A stretch of 64,000 nucleotides of DNA from Chlorobiota bacterium (GCA_016700335.1 CP065014.1:2703001-2767000), one strand, 5' to 3'; counted from the stretch's first letter, positions 1 through 8,621 are shown. The notes: generated from the sequence alone by a model not told the origin. Program-made: numbers and translations.

Positions 1-924
1 ATCAGCATCTGTATCCGTAACGTTTGAAGTAGCTTCAAATTGATATGGGATGTTATTTTTTTTGGCATTATCAATTACTAAATCACGAACTACTTTATGA
101 ATTGATGGCGCAAAATTTATTACAGCACCTTCACCACATTTAACATCCCCATGAATTTCTTTTTTTATAAAAGGAGTATTTGTATCAAGAGTAACATCAA
201 TACAAATTGCCAAATCTGGTTCAATATTTTCTACAATCATACTCGCACCATTTAAGCCTACTTCTTCTTGAACAGAATTTACAATGAATAAACTGAATGG
301 AAGTTTAACATTATTTATATTAATTAACCTTGCAACTTCTGCAATAATAAAGCCACCAATTTTATTATCCAATGACCTTCCAATCCAATTGCCGAAATTT
401 AAAATCTCAAACTGATCTTCATAAGTTATCAAACATCCAATATGTATTCCTAAAGATTCAACTTGTGATTTACTAGTAGCTCCAATGTCTATACTTAAAT
501 TTTCTGTTTTTGGAAATGGCTTATTTAATTTTTCACGTATAGAAATTGATGGCCACCCAAAGACTCCTTTAACAATTCCTTTATCGGTAAAAATGTTAAC
601 CCTTTTTGATGGAGCAATTTGATGATCTATATCACCATTTTTACAAACATGAATAAATCCATCATCAGTTATATATTTAACTTGCCAACTAATTTCATCT
701 GCATGAGCTTCAATTACAACTTTAAATTTACTTTTGGGATTTATAATTCCCACAACAGTACCATAGTTATCTACGAAATGTTCATCAATATATTTGCCAA
801 TATAATTCAACCAAATTTTTTGACCATTTGATTCATCTCCAGATGGTGCTGGATTATTTAAATAGTCTTCCAAAAATTTCATAGAAGTACTATTTATAAT
901 AGATGTTTTATCAAGATTTTTCAT
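1..924 (-). CDS. M42 family metallo-aminopeptidase, C-terminus cut by window edge
   Basis: Reading from the ATG at 924 down to base 1 gives 308 codons without a stop. The product begins MKNLDKTSIINSTSMKF and matches the M42 (glutamyl aminopeptidase / CelM) family, cytosolic di-zinc peptidases that trim short peptides. The metal-site motifs appear in order: a His-Asp pair in EAHADEISW, the bridging Asp in RSLDNKIGG, the Glu-Glu pair in VQEEVGLNGA, and the Asp in CIDVTLD. The family is usually about 340-360 residues, so roughly 40 residues are missing beyond the edge, where a TDAD segment is just visible. The gene lies downstream of the rplS terminator and is probably transcribed separately. 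Confidence 0.9.
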   Translation of the reverse strand, partial: MKNLDKTSIINSTSMKFLEDYLNNPAPSGDESNGQKIWLNYIGKYIDEHFVDNYGTVVGIINPKSKFKVVIEAHADEISWQVKYITDDGFIHVCKNGDIDHQIAPSKRVNIFTDKGIVKGVFGWPSISIREKLNKPFPKTENLSIDIGATSKSQVESLGIHIGCLITYEDQFEILNFGNWIGRSLDNKIGGFIIAEVARLININNVKLPFSLFIVNSVQEEVGLNGASMIVENIEPDLAICIDVTLDTNTPFIKKEIHGDVKCGEGAVINFAPSIHKVVRDLVIDNAKKNNIPYQFEATSNVTDTDAD

Positions 925-1003
925 GTTAATATAATTTAAGAAATCATTGTTAAAATAATGGGTATTTAATTCTGAAAATACATTGATTGTAATTAATTTA
1001 AAA

Positions 1004-1054
1004 TAGTTTTTTAAAACAAATTGAGCCCATAATTATAAATAATCATGGGCTCAA
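1004..1054 (-). terminator. rho-independent terminator of the rpsP-rplS operon
   Basis: A perfect 10-bp stem (TTGAGCCCAT at 1021-1030 with ATGGGCTCAA at 1045-1054) closes a 14-nt loop. On the minus strand it is followed by a T-rich run (TTTGTTTT). It lies 57 bp past the rplS stop codon. Confidence 0.85.
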
Positions 1055-1110
1055 AAAATTCAATAATTTTTAAATCATTAATGTAAGAACAACATTATTT
1101 AGTATTACAA

Positions 1111-1497
1111 TTAAGTTGTTTTTGCTCGTACTGCTTTAGTTGAAAGTTCACGCAAATAATATAATTTTGCTCTACGAACTTTACCTTCACGAACAATATT
1201 TATGTTTTGAATTATAGGTGAGTTAAGTTGAAAAATTCTTTCAACACCAACACCATTACTAATTTTGCGAACTGTAAATGTGGCTGAAACTCCAGAGCCT
1301 CTGCGTGAAATAACAATCCCTTCATATTTTTGGATACGTTCTTTTTCACCCTCAACAACACGAACATCAACGCTTATAACATCTCCAGATCTAAAATTTG
1401 GGATGTTTACATCATTACCTCCGTTACGCTCTTTACGTTCTGAGGCAACTTGCGCAATAATTGCGCTCTGTAGTTCTAGAATTGCTTTCATTGTCAA
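1111..1497 (-). CDS. rplS: 50S ribosomal protein L19
   Basis: This 128-residue protein is L19, which sits at the 30S-50S interface of the ribosome. The family signature is visible as the GDVISVDVRVVEG segment, the YEGIVISRRGSG strand-loop and the basic KVRRAKLYYLREL C-terminal part. The length is typical. Two starts are possible, ATG at 1497 (MTMKAIL) and ATG at 1491 (MKAILEL); the second fits the family better. It is the last gene of the rpsP-rimM-trmD-rplS block and is followed by a strong terminator. Confidence 0.97.
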   Translation of the reverse strand: MTMKAILELQSAIIAQVASERKERNGGNDVNIPNFRSGDVISVDVRVVEGEKERIQKYEGIVISRRGSGVSATFTVRKISNGVGVERIFQLNSPIIQNINIVREGKVRRAKLYYLRELSTKAVRAKTT

Positions 1498-1583
1498 TTT
1501 TTATTTTTAATTTAATTTTTTCTTAAAGGAAAGTCTAAAACATTATTTTTATAAAAAATATTTTCTATAAAATATCTGATGAT

Positions 1584-2264
1584 TTAAAATTTATCATACA
1601 AGTCAAGTCTCCTTTCCTTAGTTCTGTCAAGTGATTGATTCAATCTCCATTCAGAAATTTTTTTATGATCTCCATTGAGCAAAACCTCTGGAACATTTAA
1701 CCCTCTGAATTCAGCAGGCTTTGTGTACTGAGGTGCTTCTAATAACCCGTCTTGAAAAGAATCGGTTAATGCAGAATCAATATCACTAATCACTTTTGGT
1801 AAAAGCCTAATAACTGAGTCAGATAATGCCATCGCTGGAATTTCACCTCCAGAAAGAACATAATCACCAATTGAGAGTTCCTTAGTGATTAAGGTTTCTC
1901 TTACTCTGTTGTCAATCCCTTTATAGTGTCCACAAAGGATAATCAGATTATTAAGCAAAGATAATTTATTAGAATAACTCTGATTCAACTGTTCACCATC
2001 TGGAGTCATAAAAATAACTTCATCATATTCCCTTTCCAATTTCAAAGATTCTATACAATCAAAAATAGGTTCTGGCTTGAGTATCATGCCAGCTCCTCCT
2101 CCACAAGGTGTATCATCTATCTGTTTATATTTACCAACTCCATAATTATGAAGATTATGTATTATAATCTCCACAGCACCTTTATCAATTGCTCTTTTTG
2201 GTATAGAGGTAGATAAAAAACTATCGAAAATTTGAGGTACTGCACTTATAATATCTATTCTCAT
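1584..2264 (-). CDS. trmD: tRNA (guanine-37-N1)-methyltransferase
   Basis: TrmD transfers a methyl group from S-adenosylmethionine to G37 next to the anticodon, which prevents +1 frameshifting. The 226-residue protein shows the SPOUT trefoil-knot sequence features: DDTPCGGGAGM near residue 50, ILCGHYKGID, and IGDYVLSGGE. The DSF..GLLEAPQYTKP segment carries the conserved catalytic Asp. Length and start (MRIDIISAVPQ) are standard. It follows rimM by 20 bp and precedes rplS by 86 bp on the same strand, the order found in many bacteria. Confidence 0.97.
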   Translation of the reverse strand: MRIDIISAVPQIFDSFLSTSIPKRAIDKGAVEIIIHNLHNYGVGKYKQIDDTPCGGGAGMILKPEPIFDCIESLKLEREYDEVIFMTPDGEQLNQSYSNKLSLLNNLIILCGHYKGIDNRVRETLITKELSIGDYVLSGGEIPAMALSDSVIRLLPKVISDIDSALTDSFQDGLLEAPQYTKPAEFRGLNVPEVLLNGDHKKISEWRLNQSLDRTKERRLDLYDKF

Positions 2265-2284
2265 AAAATCTAAACCCGATAATT

Positions 2285-2794
2285 CTATTCAAATGCCATT
2301 CCTTCTATTAATTTAACAGTAGCATATTTATCTGAACAATTTAATTCAGTAATAAATTCTTTTACTGCAGGTATCATCAATTCTTGCTTATCATCATTTA
2401 CAATTAACCAAACTGGATGAGCTGAAGATGAATAAATTTCTTTTAACTCTCCAATTACCAAATTATTATTGTCTTTAATTTTGTAATTAATTAAATCAGG
2501 AGTAATAAATGGATTACTATAAACTACATATTTTCTATCTATAAATAATGCTTGTTCAATTAATTCTGTTGCAGCTTGAGGAGTATTGATATTTTCGAAC
2601 TTCATTACCAAATAAGCTGAATGAGGTTTTGAACTCAACAACAATATTTCTTTTGAATAACCTTCAGTAAATCCTAAATTCACTTTACAAGGAATTACTA
2701 TTTCTGGAATAACTTTAAAATCAAGAGAACATATTACATCACCCTTAAGTCCAAATATGCGAGTAATAACTCCTAATCTAACAAGATTATCCAT
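2285..2794 (-). CDS. rimM: 16S rRNA processing protein
   Basis: RimM binds S19 and helps mature the head of the 30S subunit. The 169-residue protein has the N-terminal RimM beta-barrel beginning VRLGVITRIFGLKGDV and a C-terminal PRC-barrel half with HPVWLIVNDDKQELMIPAV and the terminal KLIEGM motif. It starts only 5 bp after the rpsP stop codon, so the two are very probably cotranscribed and translationally coupled. The position between rpsP and trmD is the usual one. Confidence 0.95.
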   Translation of the reverse strand: MDNLVRLGVITRIFGLKGDVICSLDFKVIPEIVIPCKVNLGFTEGYSKEILLLSSKPHSAYLVMKFENINTPQAATELIEQALFIDRKYVVYSNPFITPDLINYKIKDNNNLVIGELKEIYSSSAHPVWLIVNDDKQELMIPAVKEFITELNCSDKYATVKLIEGMAFE

Positions 2795-2799
2795 AAAAA

Positions 2800-3588
2800 T
2801 TATGCCTCTTGAGTAGGTGCTTCTCCTAGTGGTGCAACAACTTCTTCCACTGCTGGAGTTTCTGCTACTGGTGCAACAACATCTTCTAATGCTGGAGCTT
2901 CTGCTACTGGTGCAACAGCTTCTTCCACTGCTGGAGCTTCTGCTACTGGTGCAACAACTTCTTCCACTGCTGGAGCTTCTGCTACTGGTGCAACAACTTC
3001 TTCTAATGCTGGTGCTTCTGCTACTGGTGCAACAACTTCTTCTAATGCTGGAGCTTCTGCTACTGGTGCAACAACTTCTTCTAATGCTGGTGCTTCTGCT
3101 ACTGGTGCAACAACTTCTTCTAATGCTGGAGCTTCTGCTACTAGTGCTACAACTTCTACTACCGATGGAGCTTCTGCTACTGGTGCTTTCACTTCTTTAA
3201 GCGCTGGAGCTTCAGTAACTACTGGTGCTGCAACAACTTTGATTGGTTTAGCTATAGAAGTTTTTTTCTTATCTTGGCGAAGTTTATGACTAGCTAGTTC
3301 TTCAGCGATTTTATCTGGAGAATTACCCTTACGAGAAAGATAATATTCCATAATTACCCCTTCCTTACGGAGGATAGAATTAACAGTATCAGTTGGTTGC
3401 GCACCATTAGATAACCAATATAACGCACGATCTCGTTTTAAAACAATTTCCTGAGCATTAACTACTGGATTATACTGTCCAATTTTTTCAATGAATCTTC
3501 CATCGCGTGGATAACGACCATCAGCCGCTACGATGTCATAAACGGGACGGCGTTTGCTTCCCATTCTCCTTAATCGGAGTTTTACCAT
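2800..3588 (-). CDS. rpsP: 30S ribosomal protein S16 with long repetitive C-terminal extension
   Basis: Residues 1 to about 85 are a normal S16 (MVKLRLRRMGSKRRPVYDIV, RDGRFIEKIGQYNP). The protein then continues to 262 residues, about three times the usual length. From about residue 124 to the end it consists of ten 13-residue units of the form VAEAPALEEVVAP plus a 9-residue partial unit, rich in Ala, Pro, Val and Glu and strongly acidic. S16 proteins of Bacteroidetes often carry a shorter Ala-rich acidic tail, so the tail is probably translated and surface-exposed on the 30S subunit. The extension has no stop or frameshift. It leads the rimM-trmD-rplS operon. Confidence 0.96.
   Translation of the reverse strand: MVKLRLRRMGSKRRPVYDIVAADGRYPRDGRFIEKIGQYNPVVNAQEIVLKRDRALYWLSNGAQPTDTVNSILRKEGVIMEYYLSRKGNSPDKIAEELASHKLRQDKKKTSIAKPIKVVAAPVVTEAPALKEVKAPVAEAPSVVEVVALVAEAPALEEVVAPVAEAPALEEVVAPVAEAPALEEVVAPVAEAPALEEVVAPVAEAPAVEEVVAPVAEAPAVEEAVAPVAEAPALEDVVAPVAETPAVEEVVAPLGEAPTQEA
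2803..3219 (-). repeat. 39-bp tandem repeat inside rpsP
   Basis: About ten full 39-bp units plus one partial unit encode the 13-residue repeats of S16. Some units are nearly identical in DNA sequence, which points to recent copy-number change by slippage or unequal recombination. The unit length is a multiple of three, so copy-number changes keep the reading frame. Confidence 0.95.
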
Positions 3589-3610
3589 AACTAATTTAAT
3601 TTGTTTTGTT

Positions 3611-3700
3611 AAAAGTTACATTTAAATTATTCTTCCCGGCAGCCTCCAGTAAAGAACATACTTAACCTAAAAGTTAAGTTCGCGAAAATAAGGGTTATAT
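3611..3700 (-). promoter_or_regulatory. possible structured 5' leader of rpsP
   Basis: On the minus strand upstream of rpsP there is a stem of ACTTAAC and GTTAAGT with a 6-nt loop, followed by a short GC-rich block (GGAGGCTGCCGGG) that stands out in an otherwise AT-only spacer. This could be a ribosomal-protein leader. I do not recognise it as a named motif. Confidence 0.3.
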
Positions 3701-3744
3701 TAACAATGACAATAAATTATTTTTTGATTATCTTAAATGCACTT

Positions 3745-5100
3745 CTATAAAACTTTTTTAATTACATCACTTATTGTATTTACTACTTCAATTTGAATCC
3801 CTTTTTTATTAGTAATTGATTTTAAATTTGATTCTGGGATTATAATAGTTTTAAAACCTAATTTAATTGATTCAGATATTCTTTGTTCAATCTGTGAAAC
3901 TGCTCGAATTTCACCTCCAAGACCAACTTCACCAACAATTACTGATTGAGAATCAGTTGGGATATCTCTAAATGAAGATACAATTGCACTAGCTACTGCA
4001 GCATCTACAGCTGTGTCATCAACTCTAACTCCGCCTGCTATATTTACAAATACATCACTTGTACCTAATGAAAGCCCTAATCTTTTCTCAAGAACTGCTA
4101 TAATCATTTGTAGTCTTTTATAATCAAAACCAGTTGCAGATCTTTGTGGAACTCCATAACTAGATTTTGTTACCAAAGCTTGTGCTTCCAACAAAATCGG
4201 TCTGGTTCCTTCTAATGTTGCTGTAACAGATGAACCGCTTGAGCCGTAGCTTCTTTCTGCTAAGAAAATTGCACTTGGATTATTTACTTCTTTTAAACCA
4301 TTTTCTTTCATTTCAAAAACTCCAATCTCATTTGTTGACCCAAATCTGTTTTTTACTGCTCTAAGTATTCTATAAATGTGAGTTCTTTCTCCTTCAAATT
4401 GTAATACTGTATCCACCATATGCTCTAATACTTTTGGTCCTGCTATGTTCCCATCTTTAGTAACATGCCCAATTAAAAAAACTGATGTTCCAGAAGATTT
4501 TGCATATTTCATTAATGATGCTGTACATTCTCTAACTTGAGTAACTGATCCAGATGCAGACTCTAAATCATCCCTATTTAATGTTTGTATTGAATCAATG
4601 ATTATTACTTCAGGTGTTATAGAAAAAGCTGTGTTGAGGATTGTCTGTAGATCTGTTTCAGCTAATAACAAGAGTTCATCACATTGTCCAATTCTTTGAG
4701 TTCTAATCTTAACTTGCTTTAAAGATTCCTCTCCAGTTACATACATTATCTTTTTATCAGCCAGACCCATACACATTTGTGCCATAATAGTAGATTTACC
4801 AACTCCAGGATCACCAGCTACAAGCACAATAGATCCTTGCATTATTCCTCCCCCTAAAACTCTATCAAGCTCAACAATATTAGTTTTCAACCTAGGTTCT
4901 TCCAACATACTAACATCAGATAATTTTTTTAATTCTATATTTGATATCTTTTGTATTGGAATTTTTTTAGAATCCGATTCATGTTTGATAATTTCTTCAA
5001 TAAAAGTTTCATATTGATGGCACTCAGGACAACGCCCAACCCATCGTGGTGAAAATGCTCCACAAGATTGACAAACATATTTTGATTTTTGTTTGGACAT
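3745..5100 (-). CDS. radA: DNA repair protein RadA (Sms)
   Basis: RadA is a RecA-like ATPase that drives branch migration in recombinational repair. The 451-residue protein has an N-terminal C4 zinc finger (Cys10, 13, 24, 27), a Walker A box GDPGVGKST near residues 96-104, the RadA-specific KNRFGS motif near the middle, and a C-terminal Lon-protease-like domain with GVRVDDTAVDAAVASA and VGEVGLGGEIR. Length and start are typical. It is upstream of rpsP on the same strand with a 156-bp gap containing a possible rpsP leader, so it is probably a separate unit. Confidence 0.97.
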   Translation of the reverse strand: MSKQKSKYVCQSCGAFSPRWVGRCPECHQYETFIEEIIKHESDSKKIPIQKISNIELKKLSDVSMLEEPRLKTNIVELDRVLGGGIMQGSIVLVAGDPGVGKSTIMAQMCMGLADKKIMYVTGEESLKQVKIRTQRIGQCDELLLLAETDLQTILNTAFSITPEVIIIDSIQTLNRDDLESASGSVTQVRECTASLMKYAKSSGTSVFLIGHVTKDGNIAGPKVLEHMVDTVLQFEGERTHIYRILRAVKNRFGSTNEIGVFEMKENGLKEVNNPSAIFLAERSYGSSGSSVTATLEGTRPILLEAQALVTKSSYGVPQRSATGFDYKRLQMIIAVLEKRLGLSLGTSDVFVNIAGGVRVDDTAVDAAVASAIVSSFRDIPTDSQSVIVGEVGLGGEIRAVSQIEQRISESIKLGFKTIIIPESNLKSITNKKGIQIEVVNTISDVIKKVL

Positions 5101-5389
5101 AATTGTTTTTTTGATTATGTGAATTTAGATTATTATTACTTCCTTGAACTCTATTTTTTTTACTGAATTATAATAAATTATAAAATATTAATGTTTCTTA
5201 AACTTATTGTTAAATCTAATCAAACTATTTTTTAATATTGCATTCTTTTATAATTACAATCCGAATTTTGTTTTTAAAATTAATAATTATAATTTTTCAA
5301 TGTTTATTTAACTTAAATTTAATATTCAAAATTATTATAAATGTATTTACTCAAACAACAATAACAAATATTAAATAATAAAACCATTT

Positions 5390-6013
5390 ATGAAAATTTA
5401 TATAGTAGAATTTATTGGAACTTTTTTCTTGATTTTGGTAATTGCTTTAACTGGCAATCCAATTGCAATTGGTGCTATTTTAGCAGCAATGGTATATTTT
5501 GGAGAACAAATTTCTGGAGCTCATTATAACCCAGCAGTAACTTTAGGATTCCTATTTAGCAAAAAAATAACTATTTCTAAAGCTATGAGATATTGGGCAT
5601 CTCAATTTTTAGGAGCAATATTTGCATCACTAGTTGCCTATTATTTATCTGGTAAATCATTTGCAGTTGTTCCTGGTTCAGGAGTAGATTTTGTTAAAGC
5701 ACTAATTTGCGAAATTATATTTACTTTCGCAATTGTTAGTGTAATATTTGAAGTTACAACGTCTAATGTTTATGGCAAACCATTCTATGGATTAGCTTTT
5801 GCATTAGTTATTATTGCGGCTTCTTTTACTGGTGGAGGTATTAGTGGTGGAGCATTTAATCCAGCTGTTGGAATTGGTCCTATTATTGTTGATTTTATTT
5901 TAGGTGGCACCTCTGGTTCTATATCAAATGTCGCTTTATATTTGATAGGTCCTTCAATTGGAGCAATTTTGGCATCCATGGTTTTTGGTATTCTATCTAA
6001 AAAAGATAAATAG
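5390..6013 (+). CDS. MIP/aquaporin family channel
   Basis: This 207-residue integral membrane protein has the six-helix MIP layout with two half-helix NPA motifs: GAHYNPAVT (Asn47) and GGAFNPAVG (Asn157). It should form a water or small-solute pore in the inner membrane. It is short for the family, with very short loops. In classical aquaporins and glycerol facilitators the second motif is NPAR, and that Arg forms the selectivity filter; here residue 160 is Val, so the pore is probably less selective or carries a different solute. It stands alone and ends at a bidirectional terminator. Confidence 0.9.
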   Translation: MKIYIVEFIGTFFLILVIALTGNPIAIGAILAAMVYFGEQISGAHYNPAVTLGFLFSKKITISKAMRYWASQFLGAIFASLVAYYLSGKSFAVVPGSGVDFVKALICEIIFTFAIVSVIFEVTTSNVYGKPFYGLAFALVIIAASFTGGGISGGAFNPAVGIGPIIVDFILGGTSGSISNVALYLIGPSIGAILASMVFGILSKKDK

Positions 6014-6034
6014 TTAGTAAGATATTTTTACTAG

Positions 6035-6068
6035 AAAAAACCTTTACTATTTTTAGTAAAGGTTTTTT
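6035..6068. terminator. bidirectional terminator
   Basis: A perfect 12-bp stem (AAACCTTTACTA / TAGTAAAGGTTT) with a TTTT loop, flanked by A and T runs, sits between the convergent aquaporin and methyltransferase genes. It can serve both strands. Confidence 0.9.
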
Positions 6069-6073
6069 TGTTG

Positions 6074-6727
6074 TTAAATTTTAATTGCATTAATCCTAAA
6101 TCTTCTTATTTCTCCTTCAAAATAGTCTTCATATTTGATTAACTTAAAATGATTCCAAATTGGTTCTAATTCTTTTAAAGAAACTCCCCATGGTGGACCA
6201 TTTACATGTTCATTATCATCTCTTCCTCTGCAAACAATCAATAATTCTCCACTCTTAAATGCAAACAATTGTAAATTTTTTATACATGAAACTCTTATCT
6301 CAATAGGTAATGCTTGAATTGTGTAAGCTTCAAAAATAAAATTGTATTTTTTTAAATTGTCACTTGGCAAAATAAAATCATCAATAAAATATTTGACCTT
6401 CGAATTTGGGAATCTTTTTTTACACAACTCAATTGCTGTTTCAGAAATATCAAATGCATCAACTTTGTAACCTAAAGAAGATAAAAATTCTGAATCATCT
6501 CCTAAACCACATCCTATTACTAAAGCTGACTGATTTTCGATATTAAGCCTTCTATTATTTTCAAACCAGCTAACAAGATTAATATTTGGCTTTAAGTCTG
6601 CCCAAGGTATTAAATTTAAGTCATTTGTACTAGCTTTGTAAAGTACATCAAACCAACCAGTTGCATCTCCTTTTGTTAGATATTCTGATGATAAAGTTTT
6701 TGATAATTCAATTTTTTTTTCTTCCAT
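6074..6727 (-). CDS. class I SAM-dependent methyltransferase (TPMT-like)
   Basis: The 217-residue protein carries a class I methyltransferase fold: motif I is ALVIGCGLGDDSEFLSSLGY near residue 67, followed by the acidic VDAFDIS end of strand 2 and a FIFEAYTIQALP motif IV region. The arrangement (a W-rich N-terminal segment, then motif I) resembles thiopurine methyltransferase / tellurite-resistance-like enzymes. The substrate cannot be read from the sequence. It is a single gene with no operon partner. Confidence 0.8.
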   Translation of the reverse strand: MEEKKIELSKTLSSEYLTKGDATGWFDVLYKASTNDLNLIPWADLKPNINLVSWFENNRRLNIENQSALVIGCGLGDDSEFLSSLGYKVDAFDISETAIELCKKRFPNSKVKYFIDDFILPSDNLKKYNFIFEAYTIQALPIEIRVSCIKNLQLFAFKSGELLIVCRGRDDNEHVNGPPWGVSLKELEPIWNHFKLIKYEDYFEGEIRRFRINAIKI

Positions 6728-6825
6728 AAATAAAAATATTGAAATAATTAGATTTCAAGTTCTAAACAATTTTCATCAATATCAATTTGTTACAATAATT
6801 TAGATGATTAGAAATTAGATAATTT

Positions 6826-7260
6826 TTATAAATATTTTTCCATTTCATTATTATAATTATTTACTTCATCTATTAAACCATCAGGATCTACAGTAGCTTT
6901 AATTCTAGGAGTTCCTAATAAATCTGAAGTCAGTACTTTTATGTGATATAATTTGATTTGGTTTTTAATTAAACCATTATCTATTTTGTCTTGAATTGGA
7001 TCCCAATCTCTAATAACAATTTTTGATAATCTAACAGGAATTGGTGAATTGCAGTCAGCTGTTCCTATATTTTTAACACTAACAACAATATCTGAGGTAT
7101 CCCCTTCAACATTAACTAAAATTTGTGTTATTATTAAGTCAGGTTTTCCTGTATTGTTATAAATTGGTGTAGTAATTTTGCCAACTCGAATTTGTGCTTT
7201 TAAATTAATACTAAATAATAAAATTAAAGCAAATATTAAGAATAAATTTTGAATTTTCAT
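6826..7260 (-). CDS. secreted CARDB-domain protein
   Basis: A cleavable signal peptide (MKIQNLFLIFALILLFSI, cut after NLKA) leads into one CARDB-like beta-sandwich of about 110 residues. Its typical features are KPDLIITQILV at the start, VSVKNIGTADC in the middle and the DGLIDEVNNYNNEM end motif. CARDB domains are extracellular adhesion or scaffold modules. There is no enzyme motif and no T9SS tail. It is 82 bp downstream of the chagasin-like gene on the same strand. Confidence 0.75.
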   Translation of the reverse strand: MKIQNLFLIFALILLFSINLKAQIRVGKITTPIYNNTGKPDLIITQILVNVEGDTSDIVVSVKNIGTADCNSPIPVRLSKIVIRDWDPIQDKIDNGLIKNQIKLYHIKVLTSDLLGTPRIKATVDPDGLIDEVNNYNNEMEKYL

Positions 7261-7342
7261 TTAAAGTTTTTGTTAAAAAAAGTAGTTAAAACTATTTAAA
7301 AAGTTGATGAAATAATTTTAACTACATTCAATAGTAAGTTTT

Positions 7343-7777
7343 TTAATTAATAGTTATTGTTATTTTACATGTTTTTAAAGGGGGTTTCCCTTTTTCAAAA
7401 GATCTTTCATAGTTGAACAACAAAACATCTGTTCCTAATTTATTACCTGCAACATAATTAAACAATTCTTTTTCTGGCGATCCTGGCATCCTATCCTTTT
7501 CATCAGGATTAATCATTATTGGTTCAACTTCCCCTTTTACTAAATTGCTTGATTGATTTGCTAATATCCAAGAATAACCAGTTGAAATTTGAGATTCCAA
7601 TATAACTTGTATCTTATCTCCTTTACCAACTACAATTGAAGTATCACAAGATTCAATTCGAAACACTCTCACTTCATTTTTACCATTTGAAGTTTTAATA
7701 CATCCATCAAGCGACAAAATTATTGCAGCATACAACACAACAGTTAATATTTTCATTTCTATTAAGATGTTTTTCAT
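7343..7777 (-). CDS. chagasin-like (I42 family) cysteine protease inhibitor, lipoprotein
   Basis: The 144-residue protein has a lipobox (LSLDGC, Cys26) and then one chagasin fold. The three inhibitory loops are recognisable: STGYSW (family NPTTGY), the RMPGSPE loop (GxGG-like) and YERSFEKG (RPW-like). I42 proteins block papain-type cysteine proteases, and a papain-type protease gene lies 0.85 kb upstream on the same strand. The start is ambiguous: a 21-bp tandem duplication supplies two ATGs, at 7777 and 7756; the second gives a better signal peptide (MKILTVVLYAAIIL). Confidence 0.8.
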   Translation of the reverse strand: MKNILIEMKILTVVLYAAIILSLDGCIKTSNGKNEVRVFRIESCDTSIVVGKGDKIQVILESQISTGYSWILANQSSNLVKGEVEPIMINPDEKDRMPGSPEKELFNYVAGNKLGTDVLLFNYERSFEKGKPPLKTCKITITIN

Positions 7778-7795
7778 TTCTATTAAGATATTTTT
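7754..7795. repeat. 21-bp tandem duplication covering the start codon
   Basis: The sequence CATTTCTATTAAGATGTTTTT occurs at 7754-7774 and again, with one difference, at 7775-7795. Each copy contains an in-frame ATG and the same upstream bases for the chagasin-like gene. Confidence 0.9.
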
Positions 7796-7914
7796 AATTT
7801 ATTATGAATGTCTTAAAAAATAATGTAGTTTTTTGTTAACACTTAGGAAAGCTATTACCATACATTATTTTAAAATTTGTAATTGAAAATCGATTTTAAA
7901 AAAAATTAAGTTTA

Positions 7915-8475
7915 CTATGGTTTTATTTGTACTGCAAACAAATCTCCACGAAGCTTGATTGAGTTAATATTTCCTATTACCGGAGTAATATTTAATTGAA
8001 GATTCCCCCTAACTATTAAGCCAGTGGTATTTCTACCTTCAATCCAACCATCTAAAAATTTCCCACATTCATTATTTAGAATTCCGATCATTTCAATTGT
8101 TTCCATGTTACCTTCAATAACCACAGCTCCAGCAGCATTTTGGATATTGAATTTTCCTGCAAAAGTTGCAAAACCATCTTTGCGTTGTATAAAACTTCCT
8201 TCTGCATTTAATGTTGAGCCAACTGTTATAATACTTGTTTCATCGCAATTTGTTGTTCCTAACTTTAAAGAATACTTTGCTATTCCTGACTTTGTAAACT
8301 GAGTGCAATTATACTCTTGAGTGAAATTTGCATTACGTTCACCATCAGCATTTTTAGTGATTTTTGTAATGCATGGTTTACCAGCTGGCATTGTGCCAAA
8401 TTGTGCATTAACAATAAAAGTTGTAGCAAATAACATTGCCACTATTAGATTTAATTTTAAGAATATGTTTTTCAT
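7915..8475 (-). CDS. secreted protein of unknown function
   Basis: I do not recognise the family. The 186-residue product has a clear signal peptide (MKNIFLKLNLIVAMLFATTF, cut after VNAQ). A beta-rich mature part follows, with four cysteines and repeated Gly-Asn-Met/Leu turns (VIEGNMETIEM, IVRGNLQLNI). It lies between the papain-type protease gene and the chagasin-like inhibitor, all on the minus strand, so a link with proteolysis outside the cytoplasm is possible but not shown. It has no T9SS tail. Confidence 0.7.
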   Translation of the reverse strand: MKNIFLKLNLIVAMLFATTFIVNAQFGTMPAGKPCITKITKNADGERNANFTQEYNCTQFTKSGIAKYSLKLGTTNCDETSIITVGSTLNAEGSFIQRKDGFATFAGKFNIQNAAGAVVIEGNMETIEMIGILNNECGKFLDGWIEGRNTTGLIVRGNLQLNITPVIGNINSIKLRGDLFAVQIKP

Positions 8476-8492
8476 TGTTTTGTTGTTTAAGT

Positions 8493-8533
8493 TTAAAAAA
8501 ATGGGGTTTTAAATTTAAAATTTTTAAAACCCC
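8493..8533 (-). terminator. terminator of the papain-type protease gene
   Basis: GGGGTTTTAA (8503-8512) pairs with TTAAAACCCC (8524-8533). The minus strand continues into a run of seven T. It is 89 bp past the protease stop codon. Confidence 0.75.
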
Positions 8534-8621
8534 TAATTAGACAATTAAAATACTTGATTCAATAATTTCATTAGATAGTTATTGTTGTGAAATGAAATCA
8601 ATTGTAAATTATAATAATCAA

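Noticed and set aside
619..831. Open frame on the plus strand inside the M42 peptidase gene
   Set aside because: The minus-strand frame has all M42 metal motifs; the plus-strand product has no recognisable feature.
2817..3200. Leu-rich open frame on the plus strand opposite the rpsP repeats
   Set aside because: It is the antisense reading of the 39-bp tandem repeat; the S16 frame on the minus strand explains it fully.
2803..3219. CRISPR-like array
   Set aside because: The repeats are contiguous, without spacers, and in frame with S16. No other regularly spaced repeat array was seen in the window.
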